From NCBI GenBank assembly GCA_026120185.1, contig JANUWF010002200.1:2912001-2976000 (forward strand): a stretch of 64,000 nucleotides of DNA, in the 5' to 3' direction. Positions 23,395-33,761 of this stretch are shown here, one piece after another. Every line of letters begins with the position of its first letter. The first letter of the stretch is position 1. Source of the stretch: Voacanga thouarsii. Taxonomy: Eukaryota; Streptophyta; Magnoliopsida; Gentianales; Apocynaceae. A model generated the notes under the pieces. That model saw only the letters and a list, made by a program, of their open reading frames with translations. It had not been told where the DNA came from and searched no databases. The position numbers and the translations under genes are program-made.

Positions 23395-23962
23395 ATTGAT
23401 CTCGCTAAATTCGAATTTGTAGCCCTTGATATTTCTGAAAAAAAAAATTTATATGTCATACAGAAATGCATCTAAATGCTAAAAAAAGGAGATCCATATG
23501 TCATGTGGATAAAAAGAAAGATTTGACCACCTGAAGATGATCGTACTACCCACTGCACGGTATGAATGGTTGCACCTGAAGTTGTAAGATTGTAAAACCG
23601 TGAACTCCGTGATGTATAAAACTACATCTTAGTTAAAAATTTTACGGAGAAAAAGTTACTAATGAAGTTATATTGGAGAAGACATTCTCCACTTTTCATG
23701 TCCTACAGTAACAATATCGAGAAAAAGGGTATTCAAAATTGACAGCTTTAACATGAGTTATTATTGAGAAATCATGAAGCCAGATGAACTGGCTCAACAG
23801 CACTCCCAGAAGTGAATGTTGTTGGCTCCAGCAGAAGCCATCGTTATAGTCATAGTTGTGGCAGTGGTCGTGGTTATGGTCATGGACACACTCGATATTT
23901 CCCTTATCACAGAGAAATATTGGCCACCTGAAGTGGAACAGAAAAGATAATAAGGGAAAAAG
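23395..23962 (+). pseudogene. Copia-3 gag remnant
   Basis: Starts with the FEFVALDISEK segment found in this copia gag family, then follows Copia-5 gag with internal deletions: about 110 bp missing after GCATCTAAATGCTAAA near 23,485, and a shorter one near 23,745. The Arg/Gly-rich RGRG-type end appears as the CATAGTTGTGGCAGTGGTCG stretch near 23,850. It breaks off at about 23,962, just before the zinc knuckle, at the junction with the captured gene. Not translatable as a whole. Confidence 0.8.
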
Positions 23963-24005
23963 ATATTTCCATTAATAATAAGCATCACATCTTTTATTCA
24001 TATCA

Positions 24006-25405
24006 CTAGTGTTCATATGAACTTGAGGATACATGCTTATAGTTGCTCTTTTGTAATTGGGCTGACAAATGTAAGATGAAGGTTTGTAATTGTTCTTTTT
24101 CAATATTTACATTAGAGGAAGACAAACAATTAGTAATTATGGACTTCAGCTCCTCTTTTTCGACATCCTCCTCCTTTTCTTTCCCCTTTGAGCCAGCATC
24201 GAGACTAGCAACAGAATTAGCCGTAAAATTACTGCGAAATGAGTCTTGAGATTTTATGATCTCCTTAAGTTTATTATAATTAAATTTCTTATTATATTTG
24301 GCCTTGAAGCATGCTTGTCTCAATTTCTATGTTTGGTCATCTAACTGAGTATTAGGACTTTCTTCCATCAACTGTTTTTCACATTCCAATATCACAATGG
24401 CTTCTTTCAACTTCTTCTCAGCCATATGTCCTCCTTCTTCTTTATTTTGCATCTCCTGTAAATCGAAGTGATATCATCGGTTATTTACTTATAAATCTTT
24501 CATAGTTTCATACTTGCAAATTATAAGTATGTATGAGAGAGAACCTGAACATTCTTGATTATGGTCTCCAAACTCACCAATTTCCTGTGAGGCCATCGAC
24601 AAATTCCTAACTCCCTACATCTTTTCTTGAGACGGGTTATGCCAATATTCAGTTCTTTGGCTGCGCTCTTGATTGGTAGGTAAAAGTACTGCGAAATTGT
24701 TTCTCTTGATAGTGTATGGGAGTTATTACCCTTCTTCTCTCTCTGCCTCTTAATCATCTTCTTCTCCCCAGGAATTTTGTCTGCAATAATATCTTGAACT
24801 TCGATATTATGCATTTCATGAGTACTTACTCCGACTTCGTTGCCAAGACCACTCATTATTTCTCCTAGAAAAAGAAAATAATATCAGTAAAGGTAATACC
24901 ATTCAAAATCCATGTTTAAATGTATAATAACCTGGAAACATATTCTGGCTTTGTTCAAAATCCATTAGAGAGTAGAAAGGATCATGCACAAGTATATCCT
25001 CATTCAAAGGAATAGCATAAAAAGGAACAGTATCAAAAACAGTCTCTTGTAGGGGCAGATCAACTTGGTCCAAAGCAGTATGTTCAAAACTTCCACTGAT
25101 TTACATCAAAAACAAACCAAAAGAGAGTTTAATTTCATTATCAAGCATACTAAAAACAAATGGAAGCCCTCAAAGGTATCTCACCTGAAATTAGGAGGAA
25201 GCGGTTGGTTTGGAAAGGAAAACATATCAAAATCTTCTGCGTTCGAATTAGGCAGAAGCGGTTGGTTTGGAAAGGAAAACATATCAAAATCTTCTGTGTT
25301 CGAATTAGGCAGAAGCGGTTGGTTTGGAAAGGAAAATACATCAACATCTGCTGCAGAAACCGAGTCAAAATTTGACCATGTCTCAAATGAATTACGAGTC
25401 TCCAT
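24006..25405 (-). pseudogene. RWP-RK (RKD-type) transcription factor gene captured in Copia-3
   Basis: Four exons on the minus strand: 25185-25405, 24932-25095, 24545-24864 and from 24455 down. All borders are GT..AG and the phases agree, so the introns were never removed. Exon 1 starts METRNSFETWSNFD and carries three 19-residue repeats. Exon 3 encodes the RWP-RK domain: a basic KKMIKRQREKK stretch, then LSRETISQYFYLPIKSAAKE, LNIGITRLKKRCRELGI and CRWPHRKL, the DNA-binding core of RKD proteins. Exon 4 continues with a helical region and hits an in-frame TAG at 24327-24329, giving 277 residues. Beyond it the frame stays open 106 codons with LRQACFKAKY, normal for RKDs. RKD proteins control egg-cell and early-embryo identity in plants. 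The stop makes this a probable pseudogene, though the DNA-binding domain is intact. Confidence 0.85.
25203..25373 (-). repeat. 57-bp tandem repeats in RKD exon 1
   Basis: Units start at 25203, 25260 and 25317, a period of 57 bp. Each encodes 19 residues around DMFSFPNQPLLPNSN. The first two are nearly identical at the DNA level, so the expansion is recent. Confidence 0.9.
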
Positions 25406-25664
25406 ATTTGCTTTGTGATTTTTGTTTTTGATATTTACTAATGACTGATAACTGAGATATATATCGATACATATATATATATATATATATATCTGTATGA
25501 GGAAGAAGAAGAGGTAGATGGTAGGTAGAGGGTCGGAGGAGAAGAAAAGACAAGAGAGGAAGATGAAAAGTCGGTACCGGGAAGAGTGAAAAAAAAAAAG
25601 AGATATTTTTATTGGCATTTCCTGCTTGTCATCATTTTCTTATATTTCTTTTCTTATTCTCTTA
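25406..25664 (-). promoter_or_regulatory. 5' flank carried along with the RKD gene
   Basis: About 250 bp upstream of the RKD start codon belong to the captured segment. They contain an (AT)n tract at 25,470-25,494 and a TC-rich stretch (minus strand) at 25,500-25,600, plausible leader or promoter-proximal sequence. Copia homology resumes near 25,665. Confidence 0.5.
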
Positions 25665-27835
25665 TGAAATCATTATTCCCTAAATTAGGGGGAGAACAGA
25701 AACCGTACAAGAAAGATCATAATTGGACAACATCATTAAATTATTTTGATCCGCATACAAGCGCGTGTGAACTTGAAGTTCAAAAGATAATTCATTTGTA
25801 AAGCATTGCAAATCAAATGCCAGACGCTTTTGTTGACTCTAGAAGAGTAACAAAATATCATATGCCAGTTATAAATGCTCCTATTCTAATTGAAGTTCCA
25901 ACAGAACAAAAGATTTTACATATAGCTGCTGAGCCAAAAGCATGCCAGAAGCATGGCCGACCTCTTAGTTCTAAAGATAAAGATTTTCGAAAGAAGAGAG
26001 GATTAATGGTCCAGATGATCATATTAAAGCAAAGAATGATAAAGACTAAGAGAAAACTTATGACAAAAAACCAGACATAAATGAAAGTAACACTGAAATT
26101 TCTATTCATTATACCACTTCCGGTAGAAGTTGGAATCGGATAGAAACAATTATTGATCATATGTTTGCATATAATATATCTTGATGTTATACAGGATAGT
26201 GATGATCCTGAACCAATATCAGTTGATGAATGTCGGCATAGAAAAGATTGGCTGCAATGGAAAGATGCGATTCAATCGCAGTTAAATGCACTGACAAAAC
26301 GTGAAGTCTTCGAACCTGCAGTCCGAACACCAGAAGGTGTAAAACCTGTTGGCTACAAATGGATATTTGTGCGAAAGCGCAATGAAAAGAGTGAAATCGT
26401 TCGATATAAAGCGCGATTAGTAGCCCAAGGTTTTTCACAAAGACCAGGTATTGATTATGATGAAACTTATTCTCCTGTTGTTGATGCTATTACACTCTGA
26501 TATCTTATCAGTTTGGCAGTACATGAAAAGATAAAAATGCGCCTATTAGATGTTGTCACTGCTTACTTGTATGGAAATTTAAAAAATGATGTTTATATGA
26601 AAATCCCCGAAGGATTTCATATGCCTGAAGTATATAAACATTATCCTCGTGAAAATTACTCCATGAAGTTGCAAAAATCATTATATGACCTGAAGCAATC
26701 TGGGCGCATGTGGTTCACACGTCTTAGTGAATATTTATTGAAAGCGGGATTTAAAAATGACCAGGTATGTCCATGTGTTTTTATTAAGAAATCTGGTTCT
26801 AACTTTGTGATATTAGCTATATATGTTGATGATATTAATCTTATTGGAACTCCTGAAGAGCTCCAAGAAACAATTGATTATTTAAAAAGAGAATTCGAAA
26901 TCAAGGATTTTGGTAAAACCAAATTTTGCCTTGGTTTACAAATTGAACATCTGGAGAGTGGAATATTCATTCATCAATCAACATATACAGCAAAAGTGCT
27001 AAAAAGATTTTATATGGACAAAGCACATCCATTGAGTATTACAATGATCGTCCGATCATTAAATATGGATAAAGATCCTTTCCGACCTCAAGAAAATGAT
27101 GAAGAACTCCTTGGTCCTGAAGTACCACATCTCAGTGCAATTGGTGCATTGATATATCTTGTTAATAATACACGACCTGATATTGCTTTTGCTGTCAATT
27201 TATTAGCAAGATTTAGTTCTTCACCAACACGACGACATTGGAATGGAATTAAACAAGTTCTTCGATATCTCCAAGGTACAATTGATCTCGGATTATTTTA
27301 TTCAAATAAAACCAATCCAACATTGATAGGTTATGCAGATGCTGGTTATTTATCTGATCCACATAAAGCACGTTCTCAAACGGGCTATCTATTTACATGT
27401 GGAAATACTGCTATATCATGGCGTTCTACGAAACAATCTATAGCAGCTACTTCTTCAAATCATGCTGAAATTATAGCCATTCATGAAGCAAGTTGAGAAT
27501 GTGTATGGCTAAGATCCATGATTCATTATATCCGAGAAAGTTGTGGATTATCATCAATCAAAGATATTCCAACTCCTCTTTATGAAGACAATGCAGTTTG
27601 CATAGCTCAATTACGAGGAGGATATATTAAAAGAGATCGGACAAAACATATTTCACCAAAATTCTTCTTTACTCATGAACTCCAGAAGAAATGTGAAATT
27701 GATGTGCTACAAATTCGGTCATGTGACAACATCGCAGATATTTTCACGAAGACTTTACCGACTGCAACATTTGAAAAGTTGAGATATAAAATCGGTATGC
27801 GTCGGTTTAAAAGGAATCATCTTATCAGGGGGAGT
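25665..27835 (+). pseudogene. Copia-3 pol: integrase end, reverse transcriptase, RNase H
   Basis: Homologous to Copia-5 from the segment SLFPKLGGE onward. The RT region starts with [20 protein letters not shown] (26,250), includes [18 protein letters not shown] and MKLQKSLYDLKQSGRMW, and has the YVDD box at 26,824-26,835. RNase H follows (YADAGYLSDPHKARSQTGY, then STKQSIAATSSNHAE, YEDNAV) and ends IADIFTKTLPT. Only two stops break the 26,200-27,800 stretch, TGA at 26498 and TGA at 27494, each where Arg is expected. A further break lies near 25,800-26,200. The enzyme part is therefore almost intact, but the element has no protease or integrase core. Confidence 0.9.
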
Positions 27836-27950
27836 AATAAACAGACATATAGAATAGTGTACTCTTTTTCTTTCACTAGATTTTTTTTTCCCACTGGGTT
27901 TTTATCTAGTAAGGTTTTAACGAGGCATATTCTTTATGTAATGGATGGAC

Positions 27951-27963
27951 ATCCAAGGGGGAG
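27951..27963 (+). other. Polypurine tract of Copia-3
   Basis: CCAAGGGGGAG directly precedes the 3' LTR. The same tract precedes the 3' LTR of Copia-5 at 44,013. Confidence 0.85.
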
Positions 27964-28333
27964 TGTTATGAATTATTGGAATCTTTATTAATTAGTGGAG
28001 GCTCCACTATTGATGGATTTATGTGAATAATTAGAGAAGATTTTTATGAATGTCCACCATTTAGTGGAGACACCACTAATTAAGATTAGTGGAAGATGAT
28101 GTATGCCATGATGTAATCCACTAATTAGAGCTCTATAAATAGAGCTATTCTCTAAGCTTGTAATACACCATTATTTTGTGAAAGAAAGATTAGTGAAAGA
28201 AATATTAGAGAAAATTGTGAGAGAAAAGAAAGAGAAAGAAAGAGAGAAGTTTGAAAAAATGTGCAAAATAGTTAGAGTTTTATTAGTGTGTAGTGTGAAG
28301 ATTTTATTCTAACACTATCCTAATTTTATAACA
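27964..28333 (+). repeat. 3' LTR of Copia-3
   Basis: 370 bp, nearly identical to 22965-23340. Differences include TAATTATGG versus TATTGATGG near the start and a 6-bp gap in the leader region. Confidence 0.93.
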
Positions 28334-28338
28334 TTATC

Positions 28339-28717
28339 ATTTTTTTAGCAAAATCATTATTGTTCTGCTTGGCATTTTGTGGATGTTCCTCTTTTTCTTT
28401 TTTTCTTTTTCTTTTTTTTTTTTTTTTGGTGGGGCCAGGGGTGAGGAAACGATGTTCTGCTTTGGAACGCAGGTTGTTAAACTGTAACCGAAGCCCAAAG
28501 ATCACACAGAGGCGAAGCCTTAATCAAATGGGCCTATAATTTGAAATTTAAATGGAAATGTATTAAAGAATGCTTCTTTTAGTATTCCTTCAACACATTG
28601 GTTTGCTTGTTTTTTTCGAGTCCATTTAAGAAAGCCCAATAAACTACTGCCCATTGGATACTTCAGCTTAAATGCTTTTATGCTTTGTTTGGTTCACAAA
28701 GACAATGGGACTAGGGG
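28339..28717. other. Host intergenic DNA
   Basis: A pyrimidine-rich run with a long T tract (28,379-28,427) is followed by unremarkable sequence. No gene seen. Confidence 0.5.
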
Positions 28718-28730
28718 AAGTGGCTCTTTC

Positions 28731-28926
28731 TTTTTTTTAATAATTCACAAGTTTCTCCCTAGCAATTCCGGAGGTTTTAAGCCACGCCCTCGCCCCCGCC
28801 CCCCCGACCCAAAGTATAATCTCACTGTAGTAAAGCATGAGTATAATTGACCAGGGCGAGGTTTGAAGCATCGATCTGGCATTTAGAGGCCATGTGCTTT
28901 ATTGAGCGGGCTATCTCGTGAGGGAC
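28731..28926 (-). mobile_element. tRNA-derived SINE
   Basis: About 196 bp. On the minus strand the 5' end resembles a tRNA gene: an A-box-like TAGCCCGCTCAATAAAGC (28,897-28,914) and, about 30 bases on, a B-box-like GCTTCAAACCTCGCC (28,856-28,870). A unique body follows and the 3' end is an A-rich tail (T run at 28,728-28,738 on the plus strand). Flanking direct repeats AAGTGGCTCTTT (28,718) and AAGTGGCTTTTT (28,927) look like the target duplication of a LINE-mobilised insertion. Confidence 0.7.
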
Positions 28927-28949
28927 AAGTGGCTTTTTTTTTTTTTTAA

Positions 28950-30460
28950 GTAGAAGTAAATATATTTTTTTATTTTATTTGATTGGAGGAAAGAATATAA
29001 ATGAAATACTTCTCATTATATTAAATTTACAATTGTATTCATTATATTTATTATTTCAATCATTAAAAAATATATAATAAATAATGCATTTATCTTTTAA
29101 TCTTATTTACTTCCCAATCCTTTCAAAATTGGGAGAGAAGATTTGATGATATGGAAAGAAACTATTCTCTCCCAATTTATTTCCCTTTCACGCCTACCTC
29201 CAATTAGATACGAGGGTTTCCTCGTATATTTCTCTACCTCAAATACTTTCACTTTTTATTCCAACCAAATATATATGATTAATTCAATGCAACTTGACTT
29301 ATTCCAAAAGTATAAATATTCTACTAAAACTACTTTTTTTCTACTCTTAAAAAAGTGTTGTTGTTAATTGTTCAGCTCCCAGAATATCTAATTTTATAAT
29401 TTGAAATTTTGATATGATTATGAAGAAATTGGACACTGCCTTCGCATATACAACATTATTATTGTACTTGATTCTTTTAGAGGGATTAGCTGACGTATCC
29501 GCACGAAGATTTTTCCTCATCTTCGGATATAATTTTTAAATATAATTTGCAATTGAGTTAGAGAACAATATTTTTTTATTCGAACCAAATTGATCGGTCG
29601 GATTATGAATCGATCTCTTTACTAATTTGTTCTAATATTTTGAGTCATATTTTCTCAAAAAATCGAGTTAGATAGTGTAAATTACTTTGAACTGATCGAT
29701 CCAACTGGTAAATTATTAAATCAACTGGTTTGTTAATAGTCTAATCGGTTTATTTTAAAAAATAAATTAAGGGGGCAAATTTTACAATTGTGTACTATTA
29801 ATAAATTAAGAAATGCTACTATTAATTTTGTAACTGTGAATTGTTTGTTTTATTAGTAATTTGTCATTTTAATACATTATATTAGTTATGAACTTGATTG
29901 TTTATGCTTTTATGGATTTAAATTACACTATATTATTAATCGATTTGTTATTTATAATAATTATATTTTTACTTTTTAAATTATAAAATATTGTTGGTTC
30001 AATTACAATCCAATTATAGTTATATTATTGAACCGTTAATTAATAAATTTTTTAACTCAATGTCCAATCCGATTTTAAATACAGTACTAAAAAATTTAAC
30101 CACATTATATAAAACGTCATACCATGCACAGTTGCACCATGGCTCCACATTCAAGAAGCAAAGAAGGCTGTAAAGATCTTCCAAATTATTCTACAACAAT
30201 TGGAATGTGCTACTAATTAAGTACTTAATGCTTTAATACCAAAACTGGAAGGAGACAGAAAAATCAGTCTTGTTTCATGCACAAGTAAAACTTTCGTAGA
30301 TTGAATTCATAATGGGAAATAGTTGCTGGAACGGATGTAATATTTTTTTAGCAGAAAACATCGTATATTACATTTGATATGTAATTCCTCAAATCTTTGT
30401 TGTTGCAAATCGAAATAGGATGGAGGGACCAGAGGAAGCAAAACAGGAGAACATGCATAC
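28950..30460. other. AT-rich host DNA
   Basis: No gene seen. At 29,580-30,080 words such as TTGATCGGTCGG, GAACTGATCGATCC and TTGAACCG recur, similar to the MITE-like sequence at 44,396; this may be a decayed relative. Confidence 0.45.
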
Positions 30461-32368
30461 CTGAAGAGTTCTACCAAATAAGACCACAGCTAGAGTAAGA
30501 TGATAAAGTGAAGGCTGCTTGTGCAACTTGAGTCCTCGAGGACTTGATTGTATGAGCTTCATCGAAGACAACTTTGTACCCCTCAACTCTATGGAAAGTT
30601 CTATTTTTTCCATCCTAATGACATATTAAGAATATTGGTGTTAGGAACATTGGTTCATCACGATATCAGCGGAATTTCCGTGAAATGGTACTATTTTCAT
30701 TCAAAATTCCGACAGAGGAGCTGCCCCAGGCGAAATTGCAAAAGTAGTGAGGTCGCATTCCGTAAATGCGACCTATTAAAATATGGTCGCATTCACGGAA
30801 TGCAACCTCAGCCTTTTTTTTTTTTTTTGTGCAAGATTGCGACCTCCACCTGCTAAACATCACCACCTGCCGTTCTCCCCAAAGAAGTTCATCCTCTCTT
30901 ACCCCTGACCCCTTTCAAGGCATGCTATACACATCTTCCAACCTGAATTAAGCATCATATATCATTCATTATTCCATCAATATCTCATGCTTTTGGCTCC
31001 ATAACTGGTAAAACGTCCCTTGAATTAGGCACAAACACTCGGGTCTGTTCAATATCAAGCATATATGAATTATTTGAATTCACAAGAATCTCTTAACAGT
31101 CATAAGAATCAAAGCTTGAATTTGAAGCATGCTATTGGGAGAATGGTAATTTCAAATAACACCACTTAGAGATATTAATTCATTATTTATCTGAAATGGC
31201 AGCAATACACTAACATTAACTTACCCTTGTCATATCCTTCAGACCCATGTCTTCCATAGCTTTCCCTGTAGTCTCCGAAATTGACAACTCCTTAGACGAA
31301 TCCATTATGTCTGAATTTTCCTCTTCTTCTCTAATGGTTTCGTACACTTCTCCACTCCTTCACTTCAATTTCTTCTGCTTTGTCTCCAACAGCGATGTTT
31401 GCTTTCTCTGGCACAGCCTTCTCCACTGTGTCTGAATTTTTCTCGTCTTCAAAAACTGAATTTTGCGACCTCAATGTTGCCAAAAAATAAAAATAAAAAA
31501 TAAAAAATGGCTGAGGTCGCATTCACGAAATGCGACCACATTTTTCTAGGTCGCATTCTAAATGCGACCTCATTACTTCTGGAATAACGGTTAGGGCTAC
31601 CCCTCTGTCGGAATTCGGGGGAAAAACAGCCCCATTTTCCGGAATATTCGCGATATAAGAGGTAGCAGAAATAAGGTAAGAAAGAACTATTAAAAGAAAT
31701 AGAATCTATTGGTGGAAATATAATACAAAAAGGAATAACTTACCATTTTATAAGGTGCAATCACTCTGGGATTAGAACTCCTATAACTGTCGTAAAGAAA
31801 CTAAAAGGCTATTTGGCTTTGAATAGGACCTAGTTCATCATGTTATTTCAGACAATTTTATGTGCTAACAAGCAGAAAGTGGTTCTTGGTGCAATGGAGG
31901 ATCTTAATATATATATGAATGACATAATTTATAATGGTGTAATAAAAGGGAACCTTTAAAAGGATATCAAAATATGAAAATTATCTTTGCTAGCTTAATA
32001 AGAACATACCTTCTATTGGTAAAGTAAAGCCACAAGACATACAATGAGGGTTCCCCCTTTAACTCTACGAATAACTTTCTTATCAGAGCCCTTATCCCTT
32101 AAAATTGTCTTGATGTGTGCTTTTTCACCCTAATCTTATCTGCTAAGTACTTGATCATCAAAGCCGCCCCTGCCTCTCCTTGCCAGGATCAAAGCAATTA
32201 TAATCACAGTTTTCCCAACCCCAATTGCATGTGTCAAATTCTGCAGATTACAAATCCAAATTCAAGGATTCAATAATTTCAAAACTTCAAATAGTAAATC
32301 TCAAAATATGGCAAAACACTTACTCTTCTCGCCGTCTTGATGCAATTGGGACTTGATTTGTTGGTTCC
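30461..32368 (-). pseudogene. RAD5-like SNF2-family ATPase gene fragment
   Basis: Three minus-strand pieces with splice-like borders. 32010-32240 encodes IGVGKTVIIIALILARRGRG and, after two stops, KGGTLIVC, the Walker A region and motif Ia of RAD5-type SNF2 helicases. 30461-30614 encodes YKVVFDEAHTIKSSRTQVAQ and then AAFTLSS, the DEAH-box exon, with one inserted base before a GxTLQ end at a GT donor. 32324-32368 is a possible small upstream exon. In intact relatives the same phrases occur in this order. The Walker A glycine-rich loop is altered (IGVGKT for MGLGKT), stops are present and neighbouring exons are not found, so it is a relic. A fold-back element sits in the intron between the two main exons. 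Confidence 0.65.
30655..31665. mobile_element. Fold-back element with about 190-bp inverted arms
   Basis: The left arm (30,665-30,845) and the right arm (31,470-31,660) are imperfect inverted copies. Both contain AATTCCGACAGAGG, TAGTGAGGTCGCATT or its partner, and a pair of short hairpins of the type AGGTCGCATT..AATGCGACCT followed by CCTCAGCC and a T-rich run. The 600-bp middle has no clear gene; a 62-codon plus-strand ORF lies at 31,247-31,435. No convincing target duplication, so the class is uncertain. Confidence 0.6.
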
Positions 32369-33237
32369 CTACGAGAAAATATTCACTTATATATATTGCA
32401 GAGAAATTGATATTTGGTTCTCCATGGCATTTTTGTTTTCTTCTAGCAAATAATTAAGCAGTCATATGATTGGAACCAAAAAGCGAGAGAGGTAAATATA
32501 ACTGATGTAATAATAATAATCAAAAGGGAGTGCCCGTGGAGTAAATCGCTAGTTTGGAATTGTATTGTTTTGGATGCCATCAGCGGCAATGATCCTGAAC
32601 GGTTACATAATGGGAGAAGACAACCATTATTATATTCATTTGATTCCATATGGATATTTAATTTCTTTCTTCCTATTTATTGTCATCATAAATAGTACTC
32701 CATTCATTTTAAAATAGATGTTCATATAGTCATTTTGTATACAAATTAAGGATATTGAAAATAATATAAGTTCCAATTTTATTTCTATTAAACACATGAT
32801 AACTATTGGTAATAGTTGGTGAAAATTCCTAAAAAACAAGAAGAAAAAAGAATTTTGGAGAGTTGTGTAGTTGACTTAGAATAAATAGAAATATAATGGG
32901 AAGAAATTAATCATTAATTCTAAAAATATGTAAATGAACATTTATTTTGAAACAAAACAAAAAAATTATATGAATGTTTATTTTGAAACAGAGAGTAATA
33001 GGTAATAATAGCGATAACATTCATAAATTTAAAAAAAATTATTAAATATATAATTTATCCCTAACGACCAAACCAACTTCAATCGTCAAAAACATTAACA
33101 AGAGGTGTTGATGCATCCATAATGAGATACAAAATTTTTCATTAGATCTACACCATAAATTGAAAATATTAGAAAAGTGAAGATAAATAAAAATTACTAA
33201 AAGAATATGTATGGACAATTCACTCTCCTTTTCATAA
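32369..33237. other. AT-rich host DNA
   Basis: No gene or repeat recognised apart from short AT-rich words. Confidence 0.5.
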
Positions 33238-33245
33238 TTAAAATA

Positions 33246-33752
33246 GGAAAAAAATTCACTTTTCCATCTCAAATATAGTCAAAATCTCACATTATCATCT
33301 AAATTTCATTTTGAATCGAATTGTCATCTGAACTATGATTTTTTCTTACATTGCCATCCAAGCACTTCTAATCTTTAAATTAAGTTAATTAACATAGTAA
33401 ATTAAATATATAAAAGTGTAAATTTCTCACATAACCAACTTAAAAAATTAAAAAAACTAAATTATCTATAAACTTAAATTTAAAAAATAAAAAATATAAT
33501 ATGATTGAACTAATTTAACTTAATTTAATCAAACTAATTTAGTCTTTTTATTATTTAAATTAGTTAGATGGAAATTTTACACTATTTTATATTTAATTTA
33601 TCGTGTTAATTAACTTAATTTAAGTGTTAGAGATGCTTGAACGGCAATGTGGGAAAAAATTATAATTCATATGGCAATTAGATTCAAAATGAAATTTAGA
33701 TGGTAATGTGAGATTTTGACTATAGTTAGGATGGCAAAGTGAATTTTTTCCG
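33246..33752. mobile_element. MITE with very long terminal inverted repeats
   Basis: A 507-bp element that is almost entirely a fold-back. Arms of about 200-220 bp (from 33,246 and back from 33,752) match through landmarks such as GGAAAAAAATTCACTTT, AGTCAAAATCTCACATTA and ATCTAAATTTCATTTTGAAT. An 8-bp direct repeat TTAAAATA flanks it (33,238-33,245 and 33,753-33,760). The 8-bp duplication suggests a hAT-type origin, though a 9-bp Mutator-type reading is possible. No coding capacity. Confidence 0.85.
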
Positions 33753-33761
33753 TTAAAATAT

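Larger units (their letters stand above)
22965..28333 (+). mobile_element. Copia-3: LTR retrotransposon carrying a captured RKD gene
   Basis: Complete insertion of 5.4 kb with two LTRs (22965-23340 and 27964-28333), a primer-binding region, a polypurine tract and an exact TTATC duplication. The LTRs are about 97 percent identical by eye, so the insertion is fairly young. Compared with its relative Copia-5 the region from the gag zinc knuckle to the end of the integrase core (about 1.69 kb, 40,022-41,714) is missing. In its place stands about 1.70 kb of foreign DNA (23,962-25,664) holding a full RWP-RK gene on the opposite strand. Because the duplication encloses the whole chimera, the element most likely moved after it acquired the gene, with enzymes supplied in trans. 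Confidence 0.9.

Noticed and set aside
28850..28926. Functional tRNA gene
   Set aside because: Only box-like sequences are present, without a cloverleaf or acceptor stem; a SINE head explains it better.
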